DNA of 64,000 nt from Inia geoffrensis (lineage: Eukaryota > Chordata > Mammalia > Artiodactyla > Iniidae), in contig CM070909.1 of the NCBI GenBank assembly GCA_036417435.1, forward strand, positions 8,340,597 through 8,404,596, given 5' to 3'. A program made the translations under genes and the position numbers. Below the pieces are notes generated by a model. It was not told where the DNA came from and did no database searches. It saw nothing but the letters and a program-made list of their open reading frames with translations. How positions within the stretch are numbered: position 1 is the first letter of the stretch; each line of letters starts with the position of its first letter. Of the stretch, positions 1 to 12,869 are shown piece by piece.

Positions 1-1254
1 CAGCCTCTTACATTCCCTCCAAACCCACCTACTCCCCCCCACCTCTGAGACATGCTCCCCTCCAATGCCAGTGTAACACATAGCAGGTGAAGTCTGACCC
101 CTGCAGGATACCCACGGCCATGGGCAGTTTGAAGGCAAAACGCTGTCCTGCTGTAGGCGTTGTCTTCCTTGTGGCCTAGCTTAGGATATGATCTTGTTGA
201 GTCGTTACCCCAGTGTCTGGCACATAGTAAACGCTCAAGAAATTGCTGAACTTAGGCCTATTTTGCATTCTTCTTCCCTTCTTTGAGTCCTCAACTGGGA
301 GATGATGTTTCCCAAGCAAGGCAGCTAAAATGTTGCTTTTTGCTGTAAGACGCTGACATAAGACAGACTCCCCACGTGGGCAGTGTGTGAGTTTAGCTGT
401 GACAAGTTTAAGTCTCAGGCCACTTACAGAAGCCAGCTCTCTGTGGACCCTGCACAACCAGACACAGCAGGGAAAAATCAAGTTTAAAATCGCTCAAGTG
501 GATTTTTGCTCAGAGAATCACTGGACCAGCTGGACCTAAGGATGGAGATGCTCCTTATCACAGGCACCCTCAACAGCACTACCTGATGGGGCGGATGGAG
601 ACGCTGAGGGCAAGGTGACAAGGGCCTCAAACCTCTCTGGAACTGGACCCGAAGCCAGGCCAAAACCCATGGCTTCGGAACTGTCCATTTCTGAGCCGCA
701 CTGTCTTCCCACTCAACACGTCCCTTGAAACGACCAACTCTTAAAAAGAAGCCGAATAAGAGTGAGTGCTTGAAATCAGGGAATCCACAGCTGCTACTGA
801 CTGGATCTCCAGGAGGAAAAATGAGGCAGCCAAAGCTCTTGGCCAGATTCGTGTGAACATAATTTGGCCAGTGGATTCCTGAAACTCTGCATCCTCCACG
901 GCGTGAAACTCTCCTTTGCTCTGTGCCTCTGCTAGCTGTAGCTGGGGCATCAGGCAAGTGACCCTGGGATGAGAGTTTCCAAAGAGTGGTTGCCGAGGTT
1001 TCCTCCTGTCCCAGGGAGACTTTGAGCATCCCAACGATCACCTCGAATCGTGGCATGGGTTGTGAGGACACACAGGCTGCAAGGGGAGGGGGTTGGATCC
1101 CACGGCTCCTACGCTGGGAAGGAAGGCCCCTTGCCCTAGACTTCAACTGGCTCGAAGGTTCAGGCAGAATCACCACTTTTATTATATTGTCCTTGGAACA
1201 AGTTACCCCACCCTGGCCATAAAAATAAAGCTGAAAACCTAATGAAAATCAGAA

Positions 1255-1472
1255 TTTTTTTTTTTTTTTTTTTTTTTTTTGCGGTACGCGGGCCTCTCAC
1301 TGTTGTGGCTTCTCCCGTTGTGGAGCACAGGCTCCGGACACGCAGGCTCAGCGGCCATGGCTCACGGGCCCAGCCGCTCCGCTGCATGTGGGATCTTCCC
1401 GGACCGGGACACAAACCCGTGTCCCCTCCATCGGCAGGCAGACTCTCAACCACTGCGCCACCAGGGAAGCCC
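1255..1472 (-). repeat. CHR-2 SINE
   Basis: Antisense copy with a poly-T start and the tRNA-like head at its high end (CCAGGGAAGCCC). GAAAATCAGAATT before it and GAAAATCAGGAATT after it look like a target-site duplication with one base of difference. Confidence 0.95.
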
Positions 1473-1529
1473 GAAAATCAGGAATTTGACCTAAAATTAA
1501 TTTTAGAAGTTGAGATTGCCGAACAGTCA

Positions 1530-2265
1530 GCAGGCATTTATTGAACACCTATTATGCCACACGCCACTCCAGACATGGAGCACAGGGCAGTGCCAGGCCC
1601 GACAGACTCTCCATCTTCAGGGAGCTGACGTATAGAGGGGACAGGCAGTAAACAGGGAGGTAAGAAATCAGTAAACAAGGCCATTTCCAGTCCTGATGGA
1701 TGCTGTGGGGGAAATCACGTGGGCTAAGGCAGGAGGCCCACTACAGCCAGGGCTAAGAAAAATCCCTCTGGGAGGGTGCTGAGCTGAGAGCAGAATGGGA
1801 AGGGCAGGCAGCCCAAGGGGACAGTGAGAAAGAACCTTTCAGAAGAAGGAACAGGACGTCAAAGTCCTGGCTTGGATATGAGCTATTATATTTGAGGGAT
1901 GGAAAAGAAAAGAGTGAATGCAGCTCAAGAGTGATGAATAAGGTGAAAAGGGGGAGGGAGAGAGGGAGGTGGGGGCCAAGACTTGTGGGTCTTACAGGCC
2001 TTGATAGGGAGGTCTCCAGTGGCTCTTACATGGGCGAGCAACACAGGTAACATGCAGAGACCAGATGACAAGGGAACGAGACCCCAGACAGAGCAAGTGG
2101 GTGGGTCCTGCAGGTGACTCAGGCAAGAAGTGATGGGGGGTCGGACTAGGTTTGCAGGGATGGGGAGGGTGACGGTGCTTACGTAAGGGATATATTGCAG
2201 TGGCCGAGCCAAAGGTACTTACGCTCTAGGGCACAAGGGAAGAAAAAAGAATCAAGGAGGACTCT
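1530..2265. repeat. Ancient LINE-like repeat (L2/L3/CR1 type, family uncertain)
   Basis: Starts with a TTTATTGAACACCTATTATG block followed by text typical of very old mammalian LINE or MIR-like fragments, such as GGCAGTAAACAGGGAGG and later ATATTGCAGTGGCCGAG. Similar wording recurs at 16600-17215, 38230-38520 and 42955-43200. The family cannot be fixed by eye. Confidence 0.45.
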
Positions 2266-2879
2266 TAGGTTTTATCCTTTTTATTGTATTTTGAATGTAA
2301 GGTACTCAAGGAACACACATGCTTAGTCAGGAGATGTGTAATCTAAGGCAGAACACTTATCTTCTTTAAGCCCTAAGTTGTTAGTTGGTTGACATCAGGT
2401 TGGTAATTATTGCTAATTCAAGGATGTATGTACAGACTCCTGAATTTATGGTGCCACTTGGGCTTCCCTTAAGCCCCTCCTCTGTGACATGGGCTCAAAG
2501 CTCCTAGGTTCAGGCCTGGGTTTAGGCCAAGATCAGACTCAAATGACTGCATTAATCTAAGTCCAGGTCCTGGCAGCGGTTCACAGCACTGACGTGTAGG
2601 GTGCCATGTTCCTGCCCTGAGTCTTACCATGACCCGCCAGCATCCAGAGCTGGCCTGGTCCTGTAGGAAGATGGCAACGGCCTTGGTGGTCTGCAGGTGA
2701 TGACAAGAGGCCATCCCCCGTGCCCCATCCCCAGACGCCCTGCATCTTCATGTCTGCCAGCAGCAGGGCTGCAGTCAATGACCACTTCCCCCGGGAGCCA
2801 TTTTCCTCAGCAGACCCTCTGGGACGCCACTTTTCCTTGGCTCTCTTCCTATTTTACTCTCGCCATTTGCTGGTTTCTT

Positions 2880-3955
2880 TGGTTGGTCCTCACCATCTCA
2901 GTCTCCAAACTTTAGACAAGCCCAGGCTTCATTCTTGGGCATCTCTCTTCTCTAACTACACTCATCCACTGGGTGAGCTCAAAGAATCTCATGGCTGGAG
3001 AATCATTGAAACGCTGATGACCCTCCAGCCCGATGCTCCCAGTGCCTCTCTTCACCTCTACGTGGACGGGTGACAGCTGTCACCAGGTAACACGCTCACC
3101 GCTAAACACTTGATTTCCTCCTTGACCGCTATTCTTCCAACTGTTTGGGCCAAAATCTTGGCTTTATCCTTGATTTCTTTCCTTCTGTCACACCTCACAT
3201 TCACACCGTCAGCAAATACTGAGAGATGTGCCTTTGAAATACAGGCAAAAGATGAATACTTATCACCGTCTCCATGGCTACTCGCCTTGTTCAGGCCACT
3301 GCTTTGTCCCCTTGGACCGCGCCAGCAGCCACTGGTTTCCCTGCTCTGCCCTTGACCCCCCAAAAGCTAGTTTCCACAAAGCAACCAGGGTGAACATTCA
3401 AAAACGTTAGTCTGACCATGTCAGTCCTCACTCTCTCAGGGAGACTCTTATCTCATTCAGAGTAAATCCACCATCCTCAAAGGTCTGGAGGATTTGATCC
3501 CAGCTGCCTCCCTGCCTCCACCTCTGGCCACGTCCTCTCTCGGGAACTCTCTGCGCCGGCCACACTGGCCTCCTTGCTGTTCCGCAAGCACAGCAGGCTT
3601 GATCCACGTCAGGACCTTGGCGCTGGCTGCCCCTCTGCCTGGAACCCTGTCCCCGCCCCACCGCCTGCCTCGTTCCACCACTTGCAGTATTCCTGCTCAG
3701 TGATCTCTGTGCCCGAGAGGCCACTGCTACGTGTCGTCGCCATCTACCCCTCACTCTGCTCCGTCCTTCTTCACAGTGCATGTCGCTCCTCAACATGTGA
3801 TACACGTATCTGCTTGCTCACGTATGGTCTGTCTCTCCCTACTTGACTGCAAACCCCTTGAGGGCAGGGATTCTGCCTCTTTTTTTCCACGGCTGCATCC
3901 CCAGAGCCTAGCTTTGTGCCTGGCAGAAAGCAGGGCCTCGATCACCACACTTTCC
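2880..3955 (+). repeat. L2 LINE 3' region
   Basis: Degenerate L2. Recognisable blocks include TCACACCTCACATTCACACC, GACCATGTCAGTCCTCACTC, the CACACTGGCCTCCTTGCTGT block, a CCTCTGCCTGGAACCCTGTC block, and the terminal AGGGCAGGGATTCTGCCTC then CCTAGCTTTGTGCCTGGCAG. Confidence 0.85.
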
Positions 3956-4029
3956 CACTGCTGATGTTGCCAAAAAGCAGGCACTGTCCCAACGTGCTTT
4001 CGTTTGGTGCTCTCGACGTACTCCAGGGT

Positions 4030-4180
4030 CGGTATTTTATTCCCCTCTTTATCAATGAGCAAGAGAGGATTGTAAGTCCCACAGTCCAATAACACAAAGC
4101 CAGAGGGTGGCAGGTCTGGGACCTGAACCAGCTCCCTTTGATTCTAAAACCGTCTCCCCAATGAAAGAATGTACCCCACA
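4030..4180 (-). repeat. MIR SINE fragment
   Basis: Antisense MIR text: CAGGCACTGTCCCAACGTGC nearby, then AATAACACAAAGCCAGAGGG and GTCTGGGACCTGAACC. Confidence 0.7.
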
Positions 4181-4479
4181 GCCCTACCGTCCCCCGAGGC
4201 TTCCAGAATCTCTGCTTCAATTCCTTAGTGGAAGGCTTTACTCAAGAGGTAGAGGGACGGCCAGACAAGGAGACAGAAACAATGACACAGGGACAGAGGA
4301 CGAAGGTCAAGATCCAGCGTCCATGGCGCCTCTCAGGAAAGGATGAGCTGTCAGACCCACAGGCAGGTGGTGGGCCAGGCTTCCCACGGCAGTGCCAGGA
4401 CTGCCAACTCGTCAGCGTCCCCTCACCCAGAGGTCACAGAGGGGCAAGTCTCAGGAAGCAGATTACTCCTTCGTATGCC

Positions 4480-4570
4480 ATGAACTGGCGAAATCCCTTC
4501 CCCCCTTCCAGCCTCAGTTTCCCCATCTGTAAAGTGAAGGAAATGGCCTGACAGTGGCTCTAAAACGTAG
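4480..4570 (+). repeat. MIR SINE core fragment
   Basis: Contains CCTCAGTTTCCCCATCTGTA followed by AAGTGAAGG, the diagnostic MIR core. Confidence 0.7.
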
Positions 4571-4719
4571 CTACCGATGGGAGCCAACCTGGAGAGGTGT
4601 GAAGGGTGTGGCTTTGAGCACTTTGCCCCGGGAGGGATTTGGATACTGGACATCTGCAGTGGGGCCGGGGACAGGTATTCTGAACAAGAGTCTAACATAA
4701 GGTCTGTATGGGAGGCGGC

Positions 4720-4900
4720 ATCCTGGCCCCTGGGTCAGAGACTGTGGAATTCGATCTTGACCCCGCCTTGGCCGCGAGACCTTAAGACATACTCTCTCTG
4801 CGGCCCACTTTCCTCGCCCAAGGAATAGGGATAATACTAAACTCTACAAGGCCTGGTAGGAAGATTTAGTGTGTTGGTATTTGCACGGCACAGGGGACAG
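4720..4900 (+). repeat. MIR SINE, diverged
   Basis: MIR-like order of blocks: TGGAATTCGATCTTGACCCC, CTTTCCTCGCCCAAGGAATA, GGATAATACTAAACTC, and a GGCACAGGGGACAGTGCCTG region. Confidence 0.6.
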
Positions 4901-5254
4901 TGCCTGAGTGCTAGCTGGCTACTACACACCTAAGTGCTACATTAAGTGTCTGAGGAACATTACCCAGCAGCCAGGCTGCTGCTGTGGACACCCTCTAATG
5001 GGTTTCTCTGTCCCACTGCTCCCTGGAAGAAAAAGGGACTGGCCCTCATTATACTGTCGTCTTAGAGCAGAGAGAGCACACCAGGCATGGCTCCCGACTC
5101 ACTGTTGAGTCAAACTCAACGAGAATCAGGCCCTTTTAACCATAGCTTCGATCAACATGTCAGATCAGGAGGGTTAGTGACCCTAACCAAATCGCCAAGT
5201 TGAAAAGAGTCTTAAGATCATTGGTCAGCATTCTGTTCAAGCACACGTGGAACT

Positions 5255-5487
5255 TTTACAAAAAAAAAAAAAAAATTAAAAACACAATCCAGGTCATAAA
5301 GCAAATCTCAAAAGCACGTCCCCAAATCAATATCATACATGCCACGTTCTCTAAACAAAATGCAAGTAAATTAGAAATGGCCAAGACACCAACTTCCCCA
5401 CCTCTACGTCACTGGAAATGTAAAACATGCTCCTAAATAACTCATGGAATAAAGAATTTAAAATAGAATTTTAAAAATATGAGAGCA
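5255..5487 (+). repeat. Old L1 fragment (ORF2 part)
   Basis: A-rich start followed by degenerate L1 ORF2 text, ending in the ATGCTCCTAAATAACTCATG block that matches the usual ORF2 motif encoding a conserved loop of the protein. Confidence 0.6.
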
Positions 5488-5583
5488 GGGCTTTGGGGCT
5501 GTTTTGTCCACTGATGAATCCACAGCACCTGGAACAGTGCCTGGCACAAAATATTTATTGAATTAAGGAAAGAATGAATAAAT
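5488..5583 (+). repeat. L2 3' end fragment
   Basis: CACAGCACCTGGAACAGTGC, then CTGGCACAAAATATTTATTG, the typical L2 3' terminus, sitting between two L1 pieces. Confidence 0.7.
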
Positions 5584-5585
5584 GG

Positions 5586-6783
5586 AAAGTTAAAGGATAC
5601 AAAGTATACATGCTCTTGTTAGCAAAGAAATAAGACAGGGAATTAGTGAGTTAAACATCCAACAACAAAGAACAAGAGTTAACCCAAAGAAAGAAGATGA
5701 ACAGGATGAACAGGAAAAAATAAAACAGAAAACAAACAGTAGAATCGCATTCCATTTAAAATAGAAAGGTAAATAAAACCAAAATATTTTTTAAGACTAA
5801 TAAAATAGATAAACATCTGACATACTGATCAGATTTTTAAAAAGAAAGGTAACATACACAATATTTGGAATCACAAAGGCAATATAATTGCAAATGCCAC
5901 AAAGGTTAGTAACTTCAAAAGAAAATTCTATGAAGAATTTCATGCCCATAAATTTGAAAATACATACAAAATGGACATTTCCTAGGAAAATATAATTAAA
6001 CAATGTGGAATCAAGAAGAAAATAAAAACCTGAATAGGACAAAAACCAGTAAAAAATATCTGAAATTAAAAATCTACCCACAAAACCCCAGCAGTTGGCC
6101 CAGACACTGTTGAAGTGAGTTTTACCAGACTTTGGAGAAACAAATAATCCTGCCCTTCTATAATGTATTGCAGAGAATAAAAAAGAAGGAACACTTCAAA
6201 CTAATGACATCCAACTTTTACAACCTTGGCACCAAAAGCAGACACACAGTACAAGAAAGGAAAACTCTAGTCCAACCTCACTAATAGGTGCAAAAATCCT
6301 AAATAAAGTACAAGCAAAACAAATACTGCAATATACTAAAATAAGTACCTAATGAGTTAGTTTTTACCAGGAATGCATGTATAGTTTAACTCAAGAGCTC
6401 TGTTAATGAAGTTCCGTACATTTCAAAGGTTAAAGCAGAAAAGCCACAGGATTATTTGAATTGATATAGAAAAAGCATTTGATAATTTAAATTACCCTAG
6501 CAAAATGGAAACAGATGGGAACTTCTTTTCATCTGCTAAATGGTATCAACAAAAAACCACAGTGAATATCCTATCTATAGATAAACTACTAAAAGCATTC
6601 CATTGAAAATCAGGAATAAAATAAGGATTCCCACTACTTAAACTTTTATTCAACACTGTACTAAATAAACCCACTGGCCATACAGTAGGATAAGAAAACA
6701 AATACAATGTAAGAACTGGAAAGGGAAAAAACCCCAAAATTGTCATTATTTGCAGCAAATGTGATTGTCTACACAGAAAATGT
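5586..6783 (+). repeat. Old L1 ORF2 fragment
   Basis: Degenerate L1 ORF2 reverse-transcriptase region in sense orientation. Blocks such as ATAGAAAAAGCATTTGATAA, GCATTCCATTGAAAATCAGG, CTATTCAACACTGTACT-like text and ATTGTCATTATTTGCAGC correspond to conserved L1 reverse-transcriptase motifs. Stops and indels are frequent, so it is inactive. Confidence 0.8.
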
Positions 6784-7025
6784 AAGGGGCACTCCATTTT
6801 GGGCAGCAGTACACTCACTGTAGGGAACACCCCTTCCAAGAACAGAAAGCGTGCTAACGCTTGTTCAAATATATTAAACAATTTCTTTAAGCGTGCCTGA
6901 ACTGGTGATGCAATAAGGAAAGAACCAATTCTAGATAAATGTACCGATCTCCCCATTCTAACTAAATAGGCAACGAATAAGTCAAAAAGTGTTAGGACTA
7001 CATGAGAAATTGACAAATTCAGTCA

Positions 7026-7290
7026 ATTTAACTCTCATTAAATTCCAAATATTTTCTCATTTCTTTTTTGACCCGTGAGTTTTTTTGGAAGAAATTTTTT
7101 CAGTTTCAAATATGTGGGGGTAATTTTGGTAATCTTTAAAAATGTATTTCTGAATTAACTGCATTGTGGTCAGGAAATGTGATTTTTACAATATAAATTC
7201 TGTAAAGCATGTTCTGGCCTGCTTCCTGCTTGGTATACGGTCAATTTTCATAAACGTTTCACTACAGGGGAGATTTCAACATAACATACT
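7026..7290 (-). repeat. Old L1 fragment, antisense
   Basis: T-rich text including AACTGCATTGTGGTCAGGAA is typical of antisense L1. It is opposite in direction to the L1 pieces on both sides. Confidence 0.65.
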
Positions 7291-7396
7291 CTGTAATCGA
7301 TAATGCAAGAAGACAAAACTCAGCAGATTACAGAGATTTTGAAAATCACTGTTAGCAAACTTGATCTAATAAATTGATTAAAAAAAAAAAAAACTG

Positions 7397-7626
7397 GGGC
7401 TTCCCTGGTGGTGCAGTGGTTGAGAGTCCGCCTGCCAATGCAGGGGACACAGGTTTGTGCCCCGGTGCGGGAAGATCCCACATGCTGTGGAGCGGCTGGG
7501 CCCGTGAGCCATGGCCGCTGAGCCTGCGCGTCCGGAGCCTGTGCTCCGCAACGGGAGAGGCCACGAAAGTGAGAGGCCCGCATACCGCAAAAAAAAAACA
7601 AACAAAAAAACGAACAAACAAAAAAA
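7397..7626 (+). repeat. CHR-2 SINE
   Basis: Full-length copy from GGGCTTCCCTGGTGGTGCAG to AGAGGCCCGCATACCGC with an A-rich tail containing AAAC units. It is inserted in an L1 context. Confidence 0.95.
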
Positions 7627-7639
7627 CTGTACCACTGCT

Positions 7640-8840
7640 ACATGAATACATACCAGATTCAGGTTTTACAAGTAAACTCTATCAGACAATCAAAACAAGG
7701 ACAATATTCATGAAAGGATGCCATAATCACGGTAAAGAAAGAAAACAAGCCACAGGCTGGGAGAAGATATTTGCAAAGTACACGACTAACAAGGCTAGTA
7801 TCCATGATATATAAAGAATTCCTATAAATCAAGAGACACAATATTCAATAGGATAATGAGCAACCTAAAAGAACAAATAATTCACATGATGAATAACCAA
7901 AGGAAAAGATGTCCATTCTCATTAGTAACCCAGAAAATGTAAAATAAAAACATCATATAGAAAACCAAGAAAACTGGTCCCATTTTGTACATGCTATACA
8001 CGAAAATAAATTCCAGTTAGTTCAAAGATTCATGTGGAAAAGAAACATCTTAAAACTTTTAGGGAAAAAAACAGAATATCTTTATGACCTTGTGGGGTAG
8101 GGAAGGATTTCTTAGACAAAACAGAAAGAGGCACACACGTACGCAAAAAATACATCTGACTAAATTTAAATTTAAAACTATAATGAAACACCATTTCATA
8201 ATTATCAACTGGCAAAAATTAAAATCTGCTATCAGCAAGATCTGGTAGGGATGTATAAATTAGTATGAGTATAAATTAGTTCAGTCATTTTAGAGAACAA
8301 TTTGACTTTATCCTGTAAAGATGCGTGCCCTCTAAGAGTAAGTAATTCCATTCCTACATAACTCTTACATGAATGCTCCCAAACGCACGTGTAAGAGGAT
8401 TCATACCTGCATCGTTGGTAGCAAAAAATGAAGCATCAACCTCAATACCTTAAACAGGAAAATAGATAGGTGATGATGGGATGCTGATCTAAGGAATACG
8501 GTAATTCAGCTTAAGTGAAGGCAGTAGAGCTACATATATGGAAGTGAATCTATCTAAGAACAATGCTGAGCAAAATAACAAGCAACAAAATAACATGCAC
8601 AGTATGATATCATTCAGATAAAGTTTACAAACATGCAAAAAAAAAATACTATGGAGTATTTGGGTGCATGTATGCTTTTACTAAGCACAAATATATCCAT
8701 GAAAATGGTCAATGCAGAGTTCAGAATATTCGTAACCTCCAGGAAGAGAAGGGGCAGCAGTGTAAAAGGAAGGACTGTACATATATACGCTTCACTTGAA
8801 TCTATAATGACATTTTTTTAAAAGATCTAAAGCAAATATG
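7640..8840 (+). repeat. Old L1 ORF2 C-terminal and 3' region
   Basis: Sense L1 text: GGCTGGGAGAAGATATTTGC, AGGCTAGTATCCATGATATA, AAAAGATGTCCATTCTCATT, and GTATGAGTATAAATTAGT-like tail text. It is heavily mutated. Confidence 0.8.
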
Positions 8841-9129
8841 ACAAAATGTCCTTTACCACAAAACTGTGCCATGATGATACAGGTATTCATTCGTTTGTTC
8901 TTTAGACTTCACTGTAACTTTAAAAGCAAATTATTAGTTTCCTCTAACCCCTCAAAGCAGACAGTCCTTATTTAATGTTTCTGGCAATAGCGTTGTATTT
9001 GATCACTTCCAGAAGTGGGGAGCTCACTACAACGGGAGACTGCTTATTCAGAAAGCCCAGGATCTAACCTGACAAGGATGCATGCTATTTTGGGAATTTT
9101 CCAGTCTTAGATCCAAAAGAGTCCAAAAG

Positions 9130-9340
9130 GGGCTTCCCTGGTGGCGCAGTGGTTGAGAGTCCGCCTGCCGATGCAGGGGACACGGGTTCGTGCCCCGGTC
9201 CGGGAGGATCCCACATGCCGCTGAGCAGCTGGGCCCGTGCGCCACGGCCGCTGAGCCTGCGCGTCCGGAGCCTGTGCTCCGCAACGGGAGAGGCCACAAC
9301 AGTGGGAGGCCCGCGTACCACCGAAAAGAAAAATAAAAGG
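9130..9340 (+). repeat. CHR-2 SINE
   Basis: From GGGCTTCCCTGGTGGCGCAG to GGCCCGCGTACC with a short mixed A-rich tail. Confidence 0.95.
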
Positions 9341-9867
9341 AGGGATTCATAGCCTATAATACATTTGCGGAATTGCAATTAAGTATTTCAAAGCATTAGC
9401 TACTTGCCGGAATACATAAATGTCTGAGACCCCTCTCGACTCCTGCATTACCAAGATTGCCATCGGCATCCATCACAATCAGTCTCCGCCCCCGGCCATG
9501 CGGCTTCTGCGACATCACCAACCAGTCACACCCAGCTCAGAAAGTCACACTCACCACGTACCATGACAGCAGCTCTGTCTCTCCTTTCTATAATAGCATG
9601 GTTTTTAAATGGGCAGGCATAAAATAATGCTCTTTTTATAACAATCCTGTCCTTGGAAGCTTCTGGTATTTACAAAGTTCTTGAGAAAAAACAGCCTTGT
9701 ACTGAACGGTGTGATGCAGCCAATTCTGCTGTTGGGCAGATTTGACTGTTAAAAAAGTTCTTCCCCAAGGAACCTGAAATCTGTCTTCCCTTAAACTTTT
9801 ACCGCTTGGACCTGATCCTGCCCTTGGAAACCCCCAGAGTTTCGCCAGCAAGAATAAGGACAGGAAT

Positions 9868-9869
<2 letters not shown>

Positions 9870-9913
<44 letters not shown>
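9870..9913 (+). repeat. (TG)n microsatellite
   Basis: About 21 uninterrupted TG units. Confidence 0.98.
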
Positions 9914-10275
9914 TATCCATCCTATACATATTTCTTATACATAATTTCAATGGTACCCCATGTTTCCTGTGCTTTTAGAGGAAACCTTTCCACTTCTGAG
10001 TCTGCCAAGATTCAGATATGAGGGAACCACAGGCAAAGAAACCTTAGATTATAACAAGCATTATTTGAAAACTACAGATATGAAGGTGGTTATGTTTTTA
10101 AAACTTACCTACTTAAAGTAATTGAGATTGGAGTATCAATGGCCTGTCATTTCTGGGAACATCGTACCTTAGGTTAAGAAACGGAATTTCACTAACAGAT
10201 TGTTCATCATTATGGCTTTTATATAGTTGGAATTCAACAAAGTTTCATTGAAAAAAATTACAACACTTTCTTTTC

Positions 10276-10485
10276 TTTTTTTTTTTTTTTTTTTTTTTTT
10301 TTGCGGTACGCGGGCCTCTCACTGTTGTGGCCTTTCCCCAGTTGCGGAGCACAGGCAGGCTCAGTGGCCATGGCTCACCGGCCCAGCCGCTCCACGGCAC
10401 GTGGGATCTTCCCGGGCCGGGGCACGAACCCATCTTCCCTGCATCGGCAGGCGGACTCTCAACCACTGCGCCACCAGAGAAGCCC
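10276..10485 (-). repeat. CHR-2 SINE
   Basis: Antisense copy with a long poly-T and a head ending CCAGAGAAGCCCC. It lacks a block of several bases (CAGGCAGGCTCAGTGG instead of the usual longer text), so it carries an internal deletion. Confidence 0.94.
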
Positions 10486-11604
10486 CACTTTATTTTCTTA
10501 AAAGCTAGTGATTTACAAGGCCCACTTAGTAGGCACGTATGGCATATTTTATTGGGAATGGAGATTCTGAAGTGGTATCTTCTTTTAGGGTGTGAACTCT
10601 GGGTGTGTGATATGTAGAATGTTATCTTACCAACAAGTGTAACTTTAATAGAGGGGAGAGCAAACTTTGCCTAATGTCCTCTGCTCATGGCAAGAGAGAA
10701 GGAAAGAGAAAAAAAGGATAGAAAAATAAAAGGGAGAACAGAGAGAAAAGAGAGTAAACTCAACCCACCGTAAACAAACAGCAAAGACGCAAGGGTGCCA
10801 GCACTCCAACCCTCGGCTCCCCAGCCAAGAACCGCAGTGCGGGCTTCCCTCTTCACCCTCCAGGATCACGCAAGGGGTGGGCCAGGTAGAGCCCTCGGCC
10901 AGATGTGATCATCTATCAGAGCTGGTCCTCGGGGCGGTGTGTAACACAAGGTCACTCCTTCGAACCCCAATTCACACACTAGTACATCTGCATAATCCAT
11001 GCCTAAGACTGTATAAACAACTAGGAATACTTACAGATTCTGGCTCTATTGTTTCTGGCCACTCTGTGGCTTCCTAGATAGATATTAAAGGAATTCTCTA
11101 AAACCTATCATAACTGTTGGTTTTTCCTCTTCAGTTCTGATGTTTTAGCTTCTCCAGTCCAGCCCTGAGCAGAAGTCTGTGTTTAATTTAAGACAGTCTC
11201 TGCTGTCCAGGCCCCAACTGCCTTGGACAGCTCCAGCTCCCTTTTTTCTACCCATTTAAGATGGCAACCCCCATGTAGCTCCTTCCAAAGTCAAGTGCTG
11301 CCAGATCTAGGAGGTTCACAAAGCCCTTTGGCTTGGGGAGAAGAGCCTTTGACTTTGACCAAGGGTTCAACCTGGTTCTAGAGGCACATTGTGCCCCATG
11401 CTTTCTGAGACTGAGTCAGGATCATGGAAAGATGGGGCGGCCTGGGGGTCAGGGATGCCATCCTGTCCCGGCTCTCTGACTACCTGGCCAGTCACAGGAC
11501 CCTGGAAATAGTCTTGGACCTAACTTCCCGGTTCATAAAGCAATTTCATACGCATTACCTTACCTCATTTGCGCCTCACAAAAACTCTACCAATGGGACA
11601 AATA

Positions 11605-12150
11605 TCATCACTTAAGTCGCTTGTTTAAAACCCTGCCCACCTCACTCAGAAGGAAACCTGAGTCCCTGCTGTGGCCGGGGAGGCCCTACATGATCCCATC
11701 TCTGGCCACTCCCCAACTCTCTCTTTTGCCCTTTCTGTTCCTGTCACACTGGCCTCTTGACCTCTCCTTAAACACATCAAGAAGATTCCTGCCCCAGGGC
11801 CTTTGCACTTACTGCTTTCTCTGCCTGTAGGCTCTTTCCCCAGATAGCCATGCTGTTTGCTATCTTACTGCACGATGGTGTCTGCTCAGACATTACATTA
11901 CCTGTCTACCTTCGTAAGAAATAATACCCTTCCCGCCACCTTTTTACTCTGTCCCCTTACTCGGCTTCGTAGCACCCACTACCCTCGGATGCATAATATA
12001 TGTATTTGTTCATCTCTGTCATTGTCTACCCTTCTACTTCCAGAATGGAAGCTCCTTGAGAACAGGCACTTTGCTTTGCTCAAGGCCGTGATCCCGTGGT
12101 CTAGAACAGTGCCCGGCACACAGTAAACAGTCAAAAAACTTTGATATTTG
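11605..12150 (+). repeat. L2 LINE 3' region
   Basis: Blocks include CAGGGCCTTTGCACTTACTG, GGAAGCTCCTTGAGAACAGG and AACAGTGCCCGGCACACAGT, the classic order of the L2 3' end. Confidence 0.88.
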
Positions 12151-12289
12151 AGTTAATGGTGTTATTGCCTAAGTCACACGTGAGGAAAACACGAGTCACA
12201 GAGGTTCAATAAATTGCCTGAGGGCTTGGAGCTGGGAAGCACAAAACGCTCGGTCATCTCTGAAAGTTGGAAGAGGCCAGAGCTCTGTT

Positions 12290-12360
12290 CCCAATGCCTG
12301 CTCTTGCCAGCCAGGGGACCTTGGGAAAATGACTTGTCCTCTCTGGACCTTGAATTTTAT
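12290..12360 (+). repeat. MIR fragment
   Basis: GGGGACCTTGGGAAAATGAC followed by TTGTCCTCTCTGGACC fits the MIR core. Confidence 0.55.
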
Positions 12361-12429
12361 TTAACCATTTATCTTTCCAAATTTGCCTAGCTTTACGATT
12401 TACAAAATTCATCTGGGTCTGTATCTTGT

Positions 12430-12570
12430 TTGATCTTGACAGTCTACACCACCCTGTGCGTTAGAGAGGGTGGGTGTCAATCCTAGTAGTTCAGAGAAGC
12501 CAAGTGCCTCCCCAAGGTGACCCAGTTAGGACATGGTGGAAGCAAGTCTCCTGGCCAGTTCGAGGCTCTG
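12430..12570 (-). repeat. MIR fragment, antisense
   Basis: ACCACCCTGTGCGTTAGAGA, then CAGAGAAGCCAAGTGCCTCC and CCAAGGTGACCCAGTTAGGA follow the antisense MIR core. Confidence 0.7.
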
Positions 12571-12869
12571 AAGTCCTCTCCAGACCTACTGAGTTGTCAG
12601 ATCTTTTTCTTCTCCTAGAAGATGCTCAATGAACTTTCCAGTGCATGAGTCTGATTATCAGAAATCCGTGAGTCTCCAGGGCTTATCTTTGAAACCTCTT
12701 CCAACACTTCCAGCCTTCCCAGATTCCCACTGGTCTCTCCTCCCTCCGAATGACAGCGTATATGGAATTTACACTCTATTTGATTCTAGTAAACTGGCTT
12801 ATGTTCATCACTTTCTAAATGATATATTCTAAATAATAAGATATTTATCGACAGACAGGACATCCCAAT

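Noticed and set aside
484..1176. Open frame of 230 codons on the minus strand
   Set aside because: No domain, low-complexity basic composition, and overlapping frames of similar length on both strands. It looks like a chance frame in GC-rich DNA.
7374..7814. Proteins encoded across CHR SINEs (many similar frames in the window)
   Set aside because: These frames are translations of the SINE body, and the same peptide recurs at every copy.
9130..9200. tRNA-like head of the CHR SINEs as tRNA genes
   Set aside because: The heads keep the pol III A and B box text but cannot fold into an intact tRNA and belong to the SINE.
9420..9560. Exon-like block with a small ATG frame on the minus strand
   Set aside because: It is short and not similar to ANO2 or another known protein. 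No supporting acceptor or donor pair was found.
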